Notes: generated by a model not told the origin, from the letters alone. Counted from the first letter of the stretch, positions 24,106 through 36,240 are shown. The stretch is 64,000 nucleotides of DNA from Isoetes taiwanensis (GCA_021234155.1 JAJEKV010000010.1:8688815-8752814), one strand, 5' to 3'. Made by a program: numbers and translations.

Positions 24106-24164
24106 TCGCTTACATGGGTATCTTTGGAATATACCTAGTTGTTCTTAATTTCTCCAGACTTGTT

Positions 24165-24605
24165 TGAATAAAATGATGTAGTGGAAAACCTTGTTCCAAA
24201 GATTATGGAAGGGAATTTTTGTGATGTTTTGACATCCGGGAGTAGGCTTCTAAGGCCCAAGCTTGTGACTAAACTACTTGGGTATATTTTTGATGCAAGA
24301 GTTGCATTAGGATTTTGCAAATGGGGAGAAACAAAGGGTTATACGATAATGTAGATGTATATAATCGTCTTCTTGTTATATTGATATCATGATCTTTGTA
24401 TGAGGATGTACATAATATTTACAGGAAAATGTTGGTGTCTGGTTGTTCTCCAAATTGCTATATTGTAGGAATTTTGGTGAGATGCCTTTGTAAAGAAGGT
24501 AAAGTGAATGAGGCGTATCACTTCCTCTGTAGTTGTTTACAACATTTTGATTGGTGGACTTTGTAAATCTGGGAGCGTTGAAGAAGTCAAAAAGCTGCTC
24601 TTAAA
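24165..24605 (+). pseudogene. PPR-repeat protein relic
   Basis: Two PPR-type repeats can be read: YRKMLVSGCSPNCYIVGILV with RCLCKEGKVNEAYHFL, and VYNILIGGLCKSGSVEEVKK. Upstream, LVPKIMEGNFCDVLTSGSRL and FCKWGETKGY resemble the region before the repeats in plant PPR proteins. PPR proteins bind organellar RNA. The frame changes and stops occur (after GYT at 24348), and the coding sequence runs straight into the 379-bp repeat at 24634. This is a truncated, dead copy, probably 3' replaced by the repeat. Confidence 0.75.
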
Positions 24606-24633
24606 ATGGCCGAGGCACGTGGTTGCTATTTTT

Positions 24634-25768
24634 AGGAGCTCGTGTTCCAGCGTTGAGTTCCAAATGAGTTTCGCAATACTTCTTCCATCGCCGAGCACCA
24701 AAGATTTCTTGGACCAATTTCCATAAAGTCATGGTATCAAGTATTCTATTGTCTAGAAGTAGCAATTTGAATTGATCGTCAAAACATGACTTTGAACTAT
24801 GATTTAAGCCATTTCACCCTCTGGCTATGGAGGGCAACCCTCTGTCTTGCGCAACACCTTGTTTCTCTTCCTTTTCCTTGTTTTCCCTACATTGCCCACT
24901 TTCCTTTTCATTTTTTCTTGTTTTTTTTTTAAATGTTTCCTTTTCTTCTTTCGCTTTTTTCCTTCTTTTCACACCCTTTTTCACCTTTCGTTCGTGATGA
25001 ACTTAACAGCTTCAGGAGCTCATGTTCCCAGCGTAGAGTTCCAAATGAGTTTCTGCAATACTTCTTCCATGCCGAGCACCAAAGATTTTTTCAGACCAAT
25101 TTCCATAAAGTCATGGTATCAAGTATTCTATTGTCTAGAAGTAGCAATTTGAATTGATCGTCAAAACATGACTTTGAACTATGATTTAAGCCATTTCACC
25201 CTCTGGCTATGGAGGGCAACCCTCTGTGCGCAGCACCTTGTTTCTCTTCCTTTTCCTTGTTTTCCCTACACATTGCCCACTTTCCTTTTCATTTTTTCTT
25301 GTTTTTTTTAAATGTTTCCTTTTCTTCTTTCGCTTTTTTCCTTCTTTTCACACCCTTTTTCACCTTTCGTTCGTGATGAACTTAACAGCTTCAGGAGCTC
25401 GTGTTCCCAGCGTAGAGTTCCAAATGAGTTTCTGCAATACTTCTTCCATGCCGAGCACCAAAGATTTCTTCAGACCAATTTCCATAAAGTCATGGTATCA
25501 AGTATTCTATTGTCTAGAAGTAGCAATTTGAATTGATCGTCAAAACATGACTTTGAACTATGATTTAAGCCATTTCACCCTCTGGCTATGGAGGGCAACC
25601 CTCTGTGCGCAGCACCTTGTTTCTCTTCCTTTTCCTTGTTTTCCCTACACATTGCCCACTTTCCTTTTCATTTTTTCTTGTTTTTTTTTTTAAATATTTC
25701 CTTTTCTTCTTTCGCTTTTTTCCTTCTTTTCACACCCTTTTTCACCTTTCTTTCGTGATGAACTTTTT
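24634..25768 (+). repeat. 379-bp tandem repeat, three units
   Basis: Units start at 24634, 25014 and 25393 (aggagctcgtg / aggagctcatg) at an even 379-380-base spacing. Each holds a T-rich stretch, the phrase 'gattgatcgtcaaaac' and a small palindrome GAGGGCAACCCTC. The third unit runs into the polypyrimidine tract near 25768. Open frames inside are repeat artefacts. Confidence 0.9.
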
Positions 25769-26715
25769 CCTTTTCCTTTCCCTCATTTCCCCACCTTTTC
25801 CTCTTTCTATTTTTGGCGTGCTCTTTTCCCTTTCCTTCCCCACTACCCCATTCATTTCCTCTTGACTTTCCCCTTTCCCATGCCCTTTTCAACACATTCT
25901 TCCTCTTTTCTTTTTTCCTGTACCCCTTTTCCTCATTTTCGCACCCTTTCCCCCTTCTTTTTTCCCTTTGCCTTTTCCCATTCTCTTTTTTTGCTTCCCT
26001 TTTCCCCTTTCATTACCCTTTCCATCCTCCCCTTTCCTCCTTCCCTTTTGCCGATTCCCTCTTCTTCACGACTTTTCTGCCTTCCCTTTTTCGTTTCCCA
26101 CTTCCCTTTTTCTCGTGCCCTTTTCCTAGATCCCCCATCTTTCCCTTTCGTTTTTCCTTTTCCTTTTTCCATGTAATTTTTTCCTTCCCTTTCCTCACCC
26201 TTCTCCCTCTTCTCCTTTTTTCCATGCCCTTTTTTCCTCTATTTTCTCATGTTTTTTTTCGCTTCCTTTTTCCCTTTCTTCACCCTTTCCATCTTCCCTG
26301 TGCCCTTTCCCCCTTCCCTTTTCCCCTATCCCTCTACTCCTTTTTCCCATGATCTTTTTCCCAGGTTCCCTTTCCCGTTTCCTTGTGCCCTTTTCTTTTT
26401 CCTTTTCCTTTTCCTTTTCCTTTTCCTTTTCCTTTTCCTTTTCCTTTTCCTTTTCCTTTTCCTTTTCCTTTTCCTTTTCCTTTTCCTTTTCCTTTTCCTT
26501 TTCCCATGCCCTTTTCGCTTCTCCTCTCCCCTCCCTTTTTCTAGTCACCTTTTTTCCCTTCGTTTTTCTAGTGGCGTGACGTTAAAACTACTATCTATCT
26601 ATCTCATTCCCTTTTACCCATGCCCTTTCTCCCTTTTCTTTTTGTTTTTCCTTTTCCTCTTGCCTTTCACATTCCCCTTTTCCTTTTTCCTTCTTTCTTT
26701 TTTCCCTTTCCCCTT
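25769..26715. repeat. Polypyrimidine tract with (CCTTTT)n microsatellite
   Basis: About 950 bases of almost pure C and T on the plus strand. Inside it (about 26394-26503) is a regular CCTTTT hexanucleotide run of roughly 18 units. Long Lys/Glu or Phe/Pro/Leu frames on either strand are by-products of the composition. Confidence 0.95.
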
Positions 26716-27200
26716 AAGAGATTAAAGCTTTGACCATTCACGGTGGTGGGAAGCTGTGTGATAAATCTCGACCTTTGGATGCACTCAAATGATCTCAACC
26801 ATTCAAATTAGGGGTTGATACAACACGCTAAAACATTATAATATACAACACGCTAAAACATTATAATATAAGATACTTTCAACTGAATTTCTTCTGCAAG
26901 CCACAGAAAATGTATCATAGAGTAGAAACAAACGCTAAAAAGCAACTTGTTTTGAGCTGAGGTTCTTTGTTATTACTTGTAACATAAGCATTTACGATTT
27001 CAATCTGTATAGCCAGAAAATGAGTCCCCGAGTTCTTTATGTATAGACAGAACAAATATAGCTAGAGAAGGCTTCCAAATGTTCAGGATTATGGTTTTGA
27101 ATTGATTGTTAAAAACTTTGAACTATGATTCAAGCCACTTCACCCTCCGGCCATGGAGGGCAACCCTCCGTGCGCAGCACCTTGTTTTTTTTTCTTTTTT
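26716..27200. repeat. Spacer with 25-bp duplication and an extra part-copy of the 379-bp unit
   Basis: 'acaacacgctaaaacattat' is present twice in tandem (about 26820-26870). At 27100-27185 the tail of the 379-bp unit reappears in diverged form, including GGAGGGCAACCCTCC and 'gcgcagcaccttg'. Confidence 0.7.
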
Positions 27201-30200
27201 TGAGGGTAAGTTATGTATATGTATATAGAAAGTTGAAAAGTTATGTACAACAGATACCCTTTAGAGGGTAAGTAGAACAGTAAGGTTGTTCTGGGGGGGT
27301 CAAAACACATGTACTATAGAGAGCATCTCCTTGTCTTCTCCACCTCTAGGGTACTATAAGGAAAAGCTCCTTTCTTCTCCCAGGAGCGAGTACTATAGAG
27401 AGAGGCAGCTCCATTCCAGTGTTAGATCCCCTTAGCAATTCTTAGTCCTGGATAGTTAAAGAATCTGAACCACTGCCCGTGGCCACTTCACCACCAGAAT
27501 TCTCATTATCCACCCAATGGCACTTAAAGAAGGAATAGAACCCCACCAGGGTCCCTAATCTATCAAGCCCCTTATTGTAACCAATGCATTCTTTTCCACC
27601 TTAGCAAGCCTACTAAAGCAGAATGCTAGCTTTCTGAAGCGGAGCGAAGGCACGATCCATCTTCTATTGAATGTTATGTTGAAAGGATTTTAAGTCCTTT
27701 GGACCCACACACCTAAATGACATGGTGCGGGCTCATTTCATTCATCACTCTTCAGGTAAACTTCCAAATACCAAATCTGGCACATGCACGCCATAACCGA
27801 GAGGAAAGTGGATAAGGAGTTGTAGGAGAAATGAGATGGTTTGATATTGACATTGATTTTATAAGTGATCAAAAAGGATTATAAGTCCTTTGTTAATCTG
27901 ATTACTCTAATTTGGAATAAGAAGATCTACAAGGAATTTAAGTCCTTTGCTAAGCCAGCTTTCTATAGTTCTCGAGCAATTTAGCCGACTACAGCACGAA
28001 TGATTTATGCTACGGATGTGAGAGCATCAAGTCCATCCCCCGCGGGCCCCCGAAGAGTGAGAGAAATGTTTCAAATTCTATTACAAAGTTTGAGAGCCTG
28101 GTTACTTTTTGTAAGACTCCCATAATTAACTTGTGAGACTCTCATGATTACCTTGTAAGACAATCATGATGGCCATCATATTCCTAGAGGAAATCACTAA
28201 CTTCATAATGTTACAATAACAGCTCACGCTTTTTCAATTATCCACTTTATGGTTACATCATGCGGGGCTCAGCCCCACATGTCCAATGGGACGTGCCCAA
28301 GCAGGAGCGCTCCGGAAGTCACCCCTTCATTTCCCTGGGAGCCATTCTCCTAACAGGATTGGGTTTTTAGGGTTCCGGTCCATGATGGTATCTCCATCGA
28401 TTTCAATGATGGACCTACGTATGAATGGACAAAGGGCGCTTTGGATTGGGAGCAAAGTGACATTGACCAATCTAACTCCTGTTGGACGTAGCCGCACTGT
28501 TATATGGGACAGCTACCATAGCATACGTAATGCAGGAAGGGGACCGAAAGGAACACTTCGGATCATCCTTATCACCTACTGACAAGCTTACTTGTAGGCC
28601 AAGTATCTATCCTTCTTGTAAAGCTTGATTCAAAGAACAATAATAACTAGAACTAGTGGATCATCCTAATTAAACAACTATATCTATAATCCCACTAGAT
28701 CAGAAGTCGATTGCTCAAATATTGTAAACGTTCCTTGACTTTATTTGGTGAATTGTATCATGTTTCTTTCTAGACACTTATGAATGATAAGTGTAACGGA
28801 TCTGGCCACTTGATGGGCCAATATACATGTTTATATATGTATGTAACATGCTTGGGATGCATGCATGCATGCATGCATGGAGAGCATAAAAGCAAGGGTT
28901 TTTCCTCTTTTAAAGAGGACTTTGTAAGATTTTAGGCAGAGGAGCAATGGGGAGGCAAGAGCTTCGGAAATTGCATTGACATCAAGGCAGCCGAGGAGGC
29001 TAAAGCTTGCAAAGCATTGCATCAATTTTTTTCTTACAGGTGGAGATTTTCCATTGATTAAATTTGAGGTACATAAGCTGCCATGATTAGATTTATGCAC
29101 GATTTGATAAGAAGGATTGGAATTGTTATGAGGGATGAGAATTTGACCCATGCACAGCCACGATGAGATTTGAGTAGGAAAAATTGAGTCTGAGAATTAG
29201 TTCCTCCAGCATAGGTTGGGCATGGTTAGGACATGCTGAAATCACTTTAAAGGGCCGATTTGCCTTGAAGAAACTTTTAGTCTGATGAATTAAGACCTTT
29301 TGGGAACAACCACGATGGTGCTGGGTTTGGACGTCTTCTATGCCCTTTTTTTTGTTTATATTTATTTTAGCCATTGCTTTGTTGTGTTTACATTATTGTT
29401 ATGTCAATTTGCTAATAATTAAATAAGACGGGCCATAACTCTAGCTCAAACAATAAATGCAGTAGCTAGCAAATTAGTTGCAGACGGTCTGGGTGGAATC
29501 ATTCAAAGTGGAGATACATGGCTTGAATAAGTAAATTCACTAAGGGATATTTATTGATGAAAGAATTATGATTGCAACTCCGAGGATGCGATAATACTTG
29601 TATCAATTAAAGTCATTAAAACATAAAACACAAATAACCATAGCTAGGTAATTTATTGTAAACATTGGGAATTGATGGAATGTGGGTCGGTTGTATGGAC
29701 AACCTCAGTAAGGGTATGGTTTAAGCACATGTATAGTAATATATTGTAATGAACAACACATGTTATGGTCCGTGTCATTGCACCATTGTTGTCTTTGTTT
29801 ATGTTCTTGTATCCTTTGGGATTGGGCTTTTAGGTTCGCAGGCATATGTTGCTCCAGCATGTTCATATCATATGTGCTCTACGTCATGTTCTTGAGCTTT
29901 GTGACACCGGGAATGGCTTCCTCACAGGCGTAGGTTCCTGGTGTAGATGCACATCAACTCTTGGAACCCATGGTAAGAGGTCCTCCCAGACATGGGCTGG
30001 GAAGGGTATGCGCATACGAGGTTCACCCCACTACTCCTGCTATAGGGCTTGGAATGTAAGCTGGCTGGGCATTATTCTGCTAACATGGCCTGCTTATAGG
30101 TTGGTTGAGGTTCTCCTTAGTAGTGCGTCTTGATGGTTTGATATTTTGGCTATGTTCTTTGCTCCTGATGCTCATGTGTTGTATTTCATTTGATCATGTT

Positions 30201-30800
30201 GTCATTGTCTCGCACTTTACTCGCATAGGATCTTCCGTCTATGCTTGTGCTTATTTATTGTTATCCAAGATTCTAGAGAATTTCCATGCATGCAGTAGCA
30301 GCCAAGGATCCCCATTTAGTCACGAGGATTAACCTAGTGAGTGCATATGCAGTGAAAGAGCAACACAGTGGCAGCAGTGCAGCTGAGGATTGTGGTTGAG
30401 TTCCACAGAGAAGTTTGTGAATTACTCAACTAGATATTGTGTATCTGATAGTGAATATATTTAAACATATTATTATTGACCTCTAATTGTTATGAGGGAG
30501 AAGATTCAAATTTTTACCATATTGTATTGCTTGTCATCGTGTCAATATTAGACATATAACAACTTAGATCTAGTCCTTCATAGGTTTTGACAACATCCCG
30601 ATTTGCCAGAAGGGTCAACTCGGCAGGCTCATCACAATAAGTTAGCCAACTGATCACCCATTGATGGAGAGAGATATTCCAAATCTTAGATTTGAATGCA
30701 AAGATTTTGGTTCGAGGACCACGCAATAGTCATTTAAATATTTTTTTTGGGTGATTAGCATAAACATATTATGGAATGGTTCAATTAATTATTGTCTTGT
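27200..30800. other. Non-coding, with dispersed small palindromes
   Basis: No recognised gene. Three copies of a palindrome of the type AAAGGATTATAAGTCCTTT lie at 27682-27700, 27873-27891 and 27931-27948. A (GCAT)n run lies at about 28857-28879. The open frame at 28286-28582 has no recognisable domain. Confidence 0.5.
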
Positions 30801-30803
30801 TTA

Positions 30804-30990
30804 AGAATAGAATAGAATAGAATATGATTTTATCGTCCACGGAGACCAACTGGCCTATGGGACCCAAGTACAAAGAGAGAGCAGCAGGCGTATTACTACC
30901 AGGATTAAAAAACCCCCGCCCCGAAGAGTTTTTGGGGGAAAAACCTTAGTAGCAATAAGGATGCTGACATACTGCACAGTTATATACATA
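30804..30990 (-). mobile_element. 5'-truncated LINE 3' end with (TAGAA)n tail
   Basis: The tail at 30804-30823 is followed by 'ttatcgtccacggagaccaa' and 'gggaccc', then by 'ggattaaaaaacccccgccc' and 'gggggaaaaacctta'. The inner part matches the copies at 12.3, 42.8 and 43.5 kb. It stops near 30990 without coding sequence. Confidence 0.85.
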
Positions 30991-31398
30991 ATCACAAGTA
31001 CAGCTGAGGTTAATGTCGGACAGGGGGGCATAACTGATAGTTTTGCACGTTTAAGCAAAAAAAAAAATAAAAATAAAAAATAAAATTGGCCATTCTTTTT
31101 TTTTTCTTCTTTTTCCTTTGTGTCTTGAAAAGGATTTTGAAAAAAAAAGGTCGTCCCTCTGAAGTCCAAGTAGTGAATGAAAAGGTTAGAACTTGTAACA
31201 AATGGTTTAACACATACACAAAAAAAAGGGTCAATTTTAGCTACTGTTTGAACACTGTACTCAATTCAATTACTAAAGCAATCCTCTGTGCAATAGCACC
31301 TTGTTTATTGATGAAATGGCTACAATTTAGATAATGTTTCTTTGCATAATAAAGAAAAAAATAAACATAAATATTGCCTTTACTTGGCATAAAATAGA

Positions 31399-31911
31399 CT
31401 AATATTTTGGCATAGGAGGAATCCATATGGTAGCTATCACTTCTGCAGTCAAACTCAGTTGTAAGAATGGCATGTACTCCCAGCTAGCATAGCCAGATGC
31501 AAATCTAAAAGAACCAGTGCCGCCTACAATAGCCAACTCACTCTTACTTCCAGTTCCTTTAAGATCCCTGCCCAATAAGAGGAATTGACCCTTGAGTCCA
31601 CCATGATCATATAAAATAGTTATGTAATAAGTCGAGCTTCCAGTGGCAATGTCAGTAAGGGCTACCCACCCTTGAGCCCTTCCAAGATATTGGGTGGTTT
31701 GATTATTGGCAACAGAGGTGATGACATCATCAAACACAAATATGGAGCCAAACTGTGGAATTATAACATTGTTGTTGGCTCCTGCAACAATCACATTTGT
31801 GGTGTTGGGTGCACCACCTTGGAAATAGAACTTGAGTGTGATGAACTTGGCATTACTACCCATTGCAAAGAGCAGCATTACCATGGCAAGAAGCTCGAAC
31901 TTGCACCCCAT
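31399..31911 (-). CDS. Dirigent protein (intact, single exon)
   Basis: 170 residues. I start at the ATG at 31911 (MGCKF); the longer frame upstream begins with TTG, and the second copy confirms this ATG. An N-terminal signal peptide ends near SNA|KF. The dirigent beta-barrel motifs follow: LKFYFQGG, then FGSIFVFDDVIT, YLGRAQGWVALTD, LLLGRDLKGTGSKSELAIVG, GGTGSFRFASGYA and a hydrophobic end strand. Known members act in the apoplast, steering coupling of monolignol-derived radicals into lignans or lignin-like polymers; the substrate of this one cannot be read from sequence. A TATA box sits 75 bases upstream. A broken copy with the same promoter lies head to head at 44.9 kb. Length is near the family norm; no frameshift is seen. 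Confidence 0.92.
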   Translation of the reverse strand: MGCKFELLAMVMLLFAMGSNAKFITLKFYFQGGAPNTTNVIVAGANNNVIIPQFGSIFVFDDVITSVANNQTTQYLGRAQGWVALTDIATGSSTYYITILYDHGGLKGQFLLLGRDLKGTGSKSELAIVGGTGSFRFASGYASWEYMPFLQLSLTAEVIATIWIPPMPKY

Positions 31912-31929
31912 GCTTCTAATGCACTCCAA

Positions 31930-32270
31930 TTCAATTTAATTCAATTTACTTCACTTCTTCTATAGGATGTCTAATATGCTTTTATAGTACACTAAGGTTA
32001 TAATATATTATGCATGCCACACTGGCAACACTTAGAGTCATTCCATGATGGCATATCGTGCCAAGTTGTTGCCATGTATCCCCCCCAATGCTTATACCAG
32101 TTGGTCAAAGTACAAGGTGCTTCTACTAAGTCAACGTCCTAGTAATGACATTTGGAAATTGTCTATAGTTATTACTAGCAATAGAGGCAACAAACCTTTC
32201 CACCTTTCTACCTATTATACCTTAGTAGAAATTGGATTAAAATATGCAATTATTGTTCATTAAGATATTT
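31930..32270 (-). promoter_or_regulatory. Upstream region shared (inverted) with the second dirigent copy
   Basis: Phrases such as 'gccaagttgttgccatgt', 'gcttatacca' and 'aagtacaaggtgcttctact' recur in reverse complement at 44570-44720, upstream of the copy at 44865. The duplication therefore included promoter sequence. Confidence 0.75.
31981..31986 (-). promoter_or_regulatory. TATA box of the intact dirigent gene
   Basis: On the minus strand the sequence is CTATAAAAGCAT. TATAAA starts 75 bases before the ATG. The same sequence occurs at the same distance in the second copy (44790). Confidence 0.75.
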
Positions 32271-32510
32271 AGGATTAAACTATGCAATTATCGTGTACTA
32301 AGTTAACATTGATTTAGGGACCATCCTACTTCTTACGTTATATTAAGTTTTCTAACATGTGGCCATTTATAAAATCTAATACAATCTATATGTCTATATC
32401 TGTACATCAATTGACTTAAAGCTATGGAAAGTGGGTAGAGATGTTATTTTTTCTGCCCATGATTCCCATCCGTTTCTTGTATTTTTTTTTTTATTTATTT
32501 TATTTTTTTT

Positions 32511-34625
32511 TTATATGACATGTTTTATAGATTGTTGTGAATTTTATTGGGCTATGGCATTATTACCATGGGTTCATGGTTTGGCACTTCGTATTGTTTG
32601 TCGACATATGAGTTAAACATTGCAATAATGCAATATTTGGAAAAAATACAAGTATTGGGATCGGATACAACAGATTTAGGGTTACTGTGATATCCAAATG
32701 GTGCAGCCGTGTGATGGGCGTCGTTGGAGGTGGTTGTACCTCAATCCGTCACATGCTTTAGCTGGAAATTTAGATGGCATTTCTTTATCTTGAAATTTAC
32801 AGGTACATGGTTTATGATTGCTTAAGGACACGGCTGAGCAGCACGAACCTTGCTAAGGACTAAGCCAAGGTTAAATAGATGTGATCAGATTCACAATGCA
32901 TGTGCTTGTGACGAAATTATGCTGCCTGGGGGTTATCCTGTCTTCTAGCATGGGTAGGAAGAAAGGGGATTTGAATATGGCAACCAGGAGGAAATTAGAT
33001 CCGAGACCACCGCCCCCAAAAGAAAGAAGATGTGGGAATTTCGTAGAGCTGCTAAATGTGCTCTACCAGTGATGATTAGTGATGAGCCTAAGGCTGATTT
33101 GGATAGTGCTGCTAAAGATAAGGATAGTGGCAGTTTAGCTGCAGGAAAGCTTGCACAAGATGAGAAGATTAGTGGAAATGATAGCAATAAAAGATGTGAG
33201 CCCATTCATGAAGTGGATCTTGCGCATTTGCTTTACAACACAAAGGGATTCCCTCCGAGCAAATATTCGGGTTATTTGGATTTCTTGTATGCTTTGGCTT
33301 ACTAAGTTGATTTACTTCTTGAGAAATTTTAGACAGTATTTAGAGTTATTGAATGCTTTTATGATGACAAGGGTTCCTAGATTTAAACAGGCATGTATGA
33401 GAACTAATACCTAAGGCTATGCTGGTCCTGCATGAATTTTCATTATTTGATTATGCAATCTTTAGTCTTTTGATGATTTAGTATTTTAGAAGTTACATCT
33501 GGCTACTATGCTAAACAAGTGAATATATTTCTATGGTATCTACTGTCTGTACTTTGTGTTATTATTGTTGTTTTGCTTATTGGACCAGACCTAGTGTGGT
33601 TATTTACACCTCCCTTAGGAGTGCAGTTCATGTTCATTTTTTGTTCTAGTTGATATAAGTTTACATTTCGGCTGCATTTTGGGATATGTATGGGTGCAAT
33701 ATTAGATCGGATGTTACCTCTGCCACAATAACTGACTATTTGGGATCTACCTGCTGGATTTGCTCTTGTGTTTAAACTGTACAAAATATTAGGATATGAT
33801 GTTATCTTACTAAGTTAAATACATGCATCAGTGGTAATACTTGTGGAATCTCTGAATCAGTTGATGTTTGTAGATCTCTAGTGGATGTATACTAACAATT
33901 GTGTGATCCTTAATATACTGACTGCACTTAAGTGGGAAATACTGGGTATTAATATCCTGCATAATAAAGTAGGTATAATTTGGTTGCTAAATGTTAAGGT
34001 CTGGTTGACTTAGAAATAGGAGTATGGAACCGATTTACTCCAGCTTAAAAACAGGGATATTAATGGTGCTGCCATTATTAGGTTGCTATGTTCTAACCTC
34101 TATTTTCCTATGCTATGGTACATCTTTTATAAACATGGTGAAGGGGATAACCCAAGAAACCTAATGCTTACCGGTCAGTGCTGTCATTATTACCCTTCTT
34201 AGGCTAATGTTTGGCTGGTTTACTGCAGGTAACAAGGTTTCTTGCTCCATGCTTTGATGTATCTATTTGTCTAAGCTGATGGTTCAAGCAATACGAGTTT
34301 TCAAGTAAGATTATTCCTATGCGATAACAGGAGTTATATCTGGAAATCATCGATATGTTATATGACTGTCCTACGATGTTCTTATATATGTTTATTTCTA
34401 AAAACAGTTTTCTACCGTCTACTCTTATGTAACTATATGAATCTTGAATATGATTTAATGGATGATTTTTCATAATAATGTGTATAAAGGTTAAAATTAT
34501 TTAATGTCCCTTTCTTGGCCTAGTAAAATGTTCATGTCATTTGTCTAGGACTGCTAAAGGCAGACTTAATATTTTCAAAGGGAAATTTTAAGTATGGAAT
34601 TCTGGTGTCAGATTTGGAGTTTTTT
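32511..34625 (+). repeat. Left 2.1-kb direct repeat (copy A)
   Basis: Starts at the junction after a poly-T run ('ttatatgacatgttttatag') and ends at 'gatttggagttttt'. It matches copy B with scattered substitutions and small indels, many of which fall at CTG or CAG triplets. Confidence 0.9.
32950..33271 (+). CDS. First exon of the retroelement protein, copy A
   Basis: An ATG at 32950 starts MGRKKGDLNMATRRKLD, a basic, nuclear-targeting-like N terminus. A Lys/Asp/Ser-rich stretch follows (ISDEPKADLDSAAKDKD). Relative to copy B this copy has small indels that break the frame (near 33000 and 33215-33270). It is the copy positioned upstream of the RT, so it should be the functional exon if the element were intact. 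The true start could also be further upstream, since the frame is open to about 32881. Confidence 0.45.
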
Positions 34626-34721
34626 ATGTTAAACTCAGTTTTCTAGTTATACTAGAAACCAAGATTAGGACTATTGCTACAGGAATAAAACATTGTCTAA
34701 TGCATTTGCTTATGACTCTAG

Positions 34722-36240
34722 GCTGATGTCAAAGTTGATGAAAATAACTATTGGATCAAAGAGCTCATTTTATTCAAGTATCATGAATGTGGGATTGATA
34801 GCCCAAATCTGGCTGTTCAGACCATTGTGGCGTGTATTAGGAACAAGGAAATCCATGAATACATTACATTCAAAGAGACCAACTTGGTGGACAAATCAAG
34901 ATCACCTATCACATTTCTTGGCTTCAACGGATAGTTTAAACTGCTCCACACTATAAAGAAGAATAATTTTGAGTTCAACAAATGTAAAGGAGCAATTTTG
35001 GAAGTCTACAATGATATGAACAATATTCTCTACCATAGAACTTGCCAAGAGGATGATATAGCCCGAAGCTTCATGATTGGCCTTGCTGCCCTAGAAGAAG
35101 GTAATGAAATCTATCCTTCCTTTGGTCCAACTAATGGTAATGCTGACACGCCATCCATTGAGGATGATATTTGTTTATTCTCTGATAAGGATCTGTTAGA
35201 TCCGGAATTTTTCAATGGCCAGGCAGCCAATCAAGACACATCCAACAATGAATTGCAGCATTCTGGTACTGAACATGAGGAGGTCCCTAATCTTACCTTG
35301 GGAAATTCTTCATGTTTTCCTATTATTCATGAACAATCTGTGGAAGGGCTTGCTGCTGCATATGATCATGCCATATGGAAGAGCCAAAATTTTGGCGCTC
35401 TAGCACCTATCAACGTGGAGACCTGGATTGCATTGGCTGGTATAAACAAGGAAGAGATTGCGATGGCTAAGAGTACAGCCACCAAACTTGAAAAGAGTTT
35501 TTCTTATATTAATCCAGATCTTAACTTTGATATGTCCTTCTTCGATGAAGTATGCATTAAAGATCCTGCTATTCAGGTGTGCCAAAAAGGCCATATGGCT
35601 TACCCTAATGAATCTTCCTCACTCACTGCCCCTATTTCAAATGCAAGTGCTTCAAGAATAAAAACTCTAACTGCCACTGTGGTATTATTTGGCTAGATCA
35701 GGGCATATGGTTTTTATTAAACCATTTGGATAATGTGTATGAAGATTCTACTCCAATTATGAAGATGGTGGCAATTTCAAAACTTTAAATAAGGTACTGA
35801 AGCCTGCTGTTATTGGTTACATTTCATATCTTGAAGTTCGTAAAGTCATGATAAATATGACTTTAAAGTATGCTGAAGATTCTAATGCCAATCTGAAGAA
35901 TATGTATGGTAATAGCAGGATGGCGGATATTATTGAGAAAACAATTAAACCTGTCTCTTTTTTACTGGAAAATGCTGAGCACAGTGGAAAAAACCATGGC
36001 TCCAAGAAACAGAATATGTTTAAAGCTAAATATAGTAAATCTGTACCCAAACTTACAGCTAGATTGGCTCCAAGGGTCACTGTTGACCCGGCTTTAACCA
36101 AAGGGCACAATATGCAAAGTGAAGAAGTACTTGCTGGCAGGCAATGCATGGGTACAATCCCTAAAGGTGGTAATAATATTATCACGCTTGATGAAAATAC
36201 TCCTGCAGACATTGAGTCTGTACCTGAATCCCAAGAATAA
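34722..36240 (+). CDS. N-terminal half of the retroelement protein (frameshifted)
   Basis: After an acceptor (gactctag) at 34721 the frame reads ADVKVDENNYWIKELILFKY in phase with the exon end SNIQ. It stays open to 35696 except for one TAG at 34932. Near 35630 the frame shifts; the alternative frame gives a Cys/His cluster (CKCFKNKNSNCHCG) and IIWLDQGIWFLLNHLD. A second frameshift near 35800 leads to 35848-36240 (MTLKYAEDSNANLKNMYGN ... VPESQE), which is Lys-rich. No GIY-YIG motif was found. The function is unknown; position suggests the N-terminal extension common to Penelope-like proteins. Confidence 0.45.

Noticed and set aside
26195-26725. Long Lys/Glu and Phe/Pro/Leu open frames
   Set aside because: They are produced by the polypyrimidine tract and the CCTTTT microsatellite, with no codon or domain signal.
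28286-28582. 98-codon open frame with an ordinary look
   Set aside because: No domain, splice sites or homologous copy in the window; kept only as non-coding spacer.
31399-31929. Longer dirigent start at 31929
   Set aside because: The upstream codon is TTG; the ATG at 31911 is conserved in the second copy and precedes a normal signal peptide.
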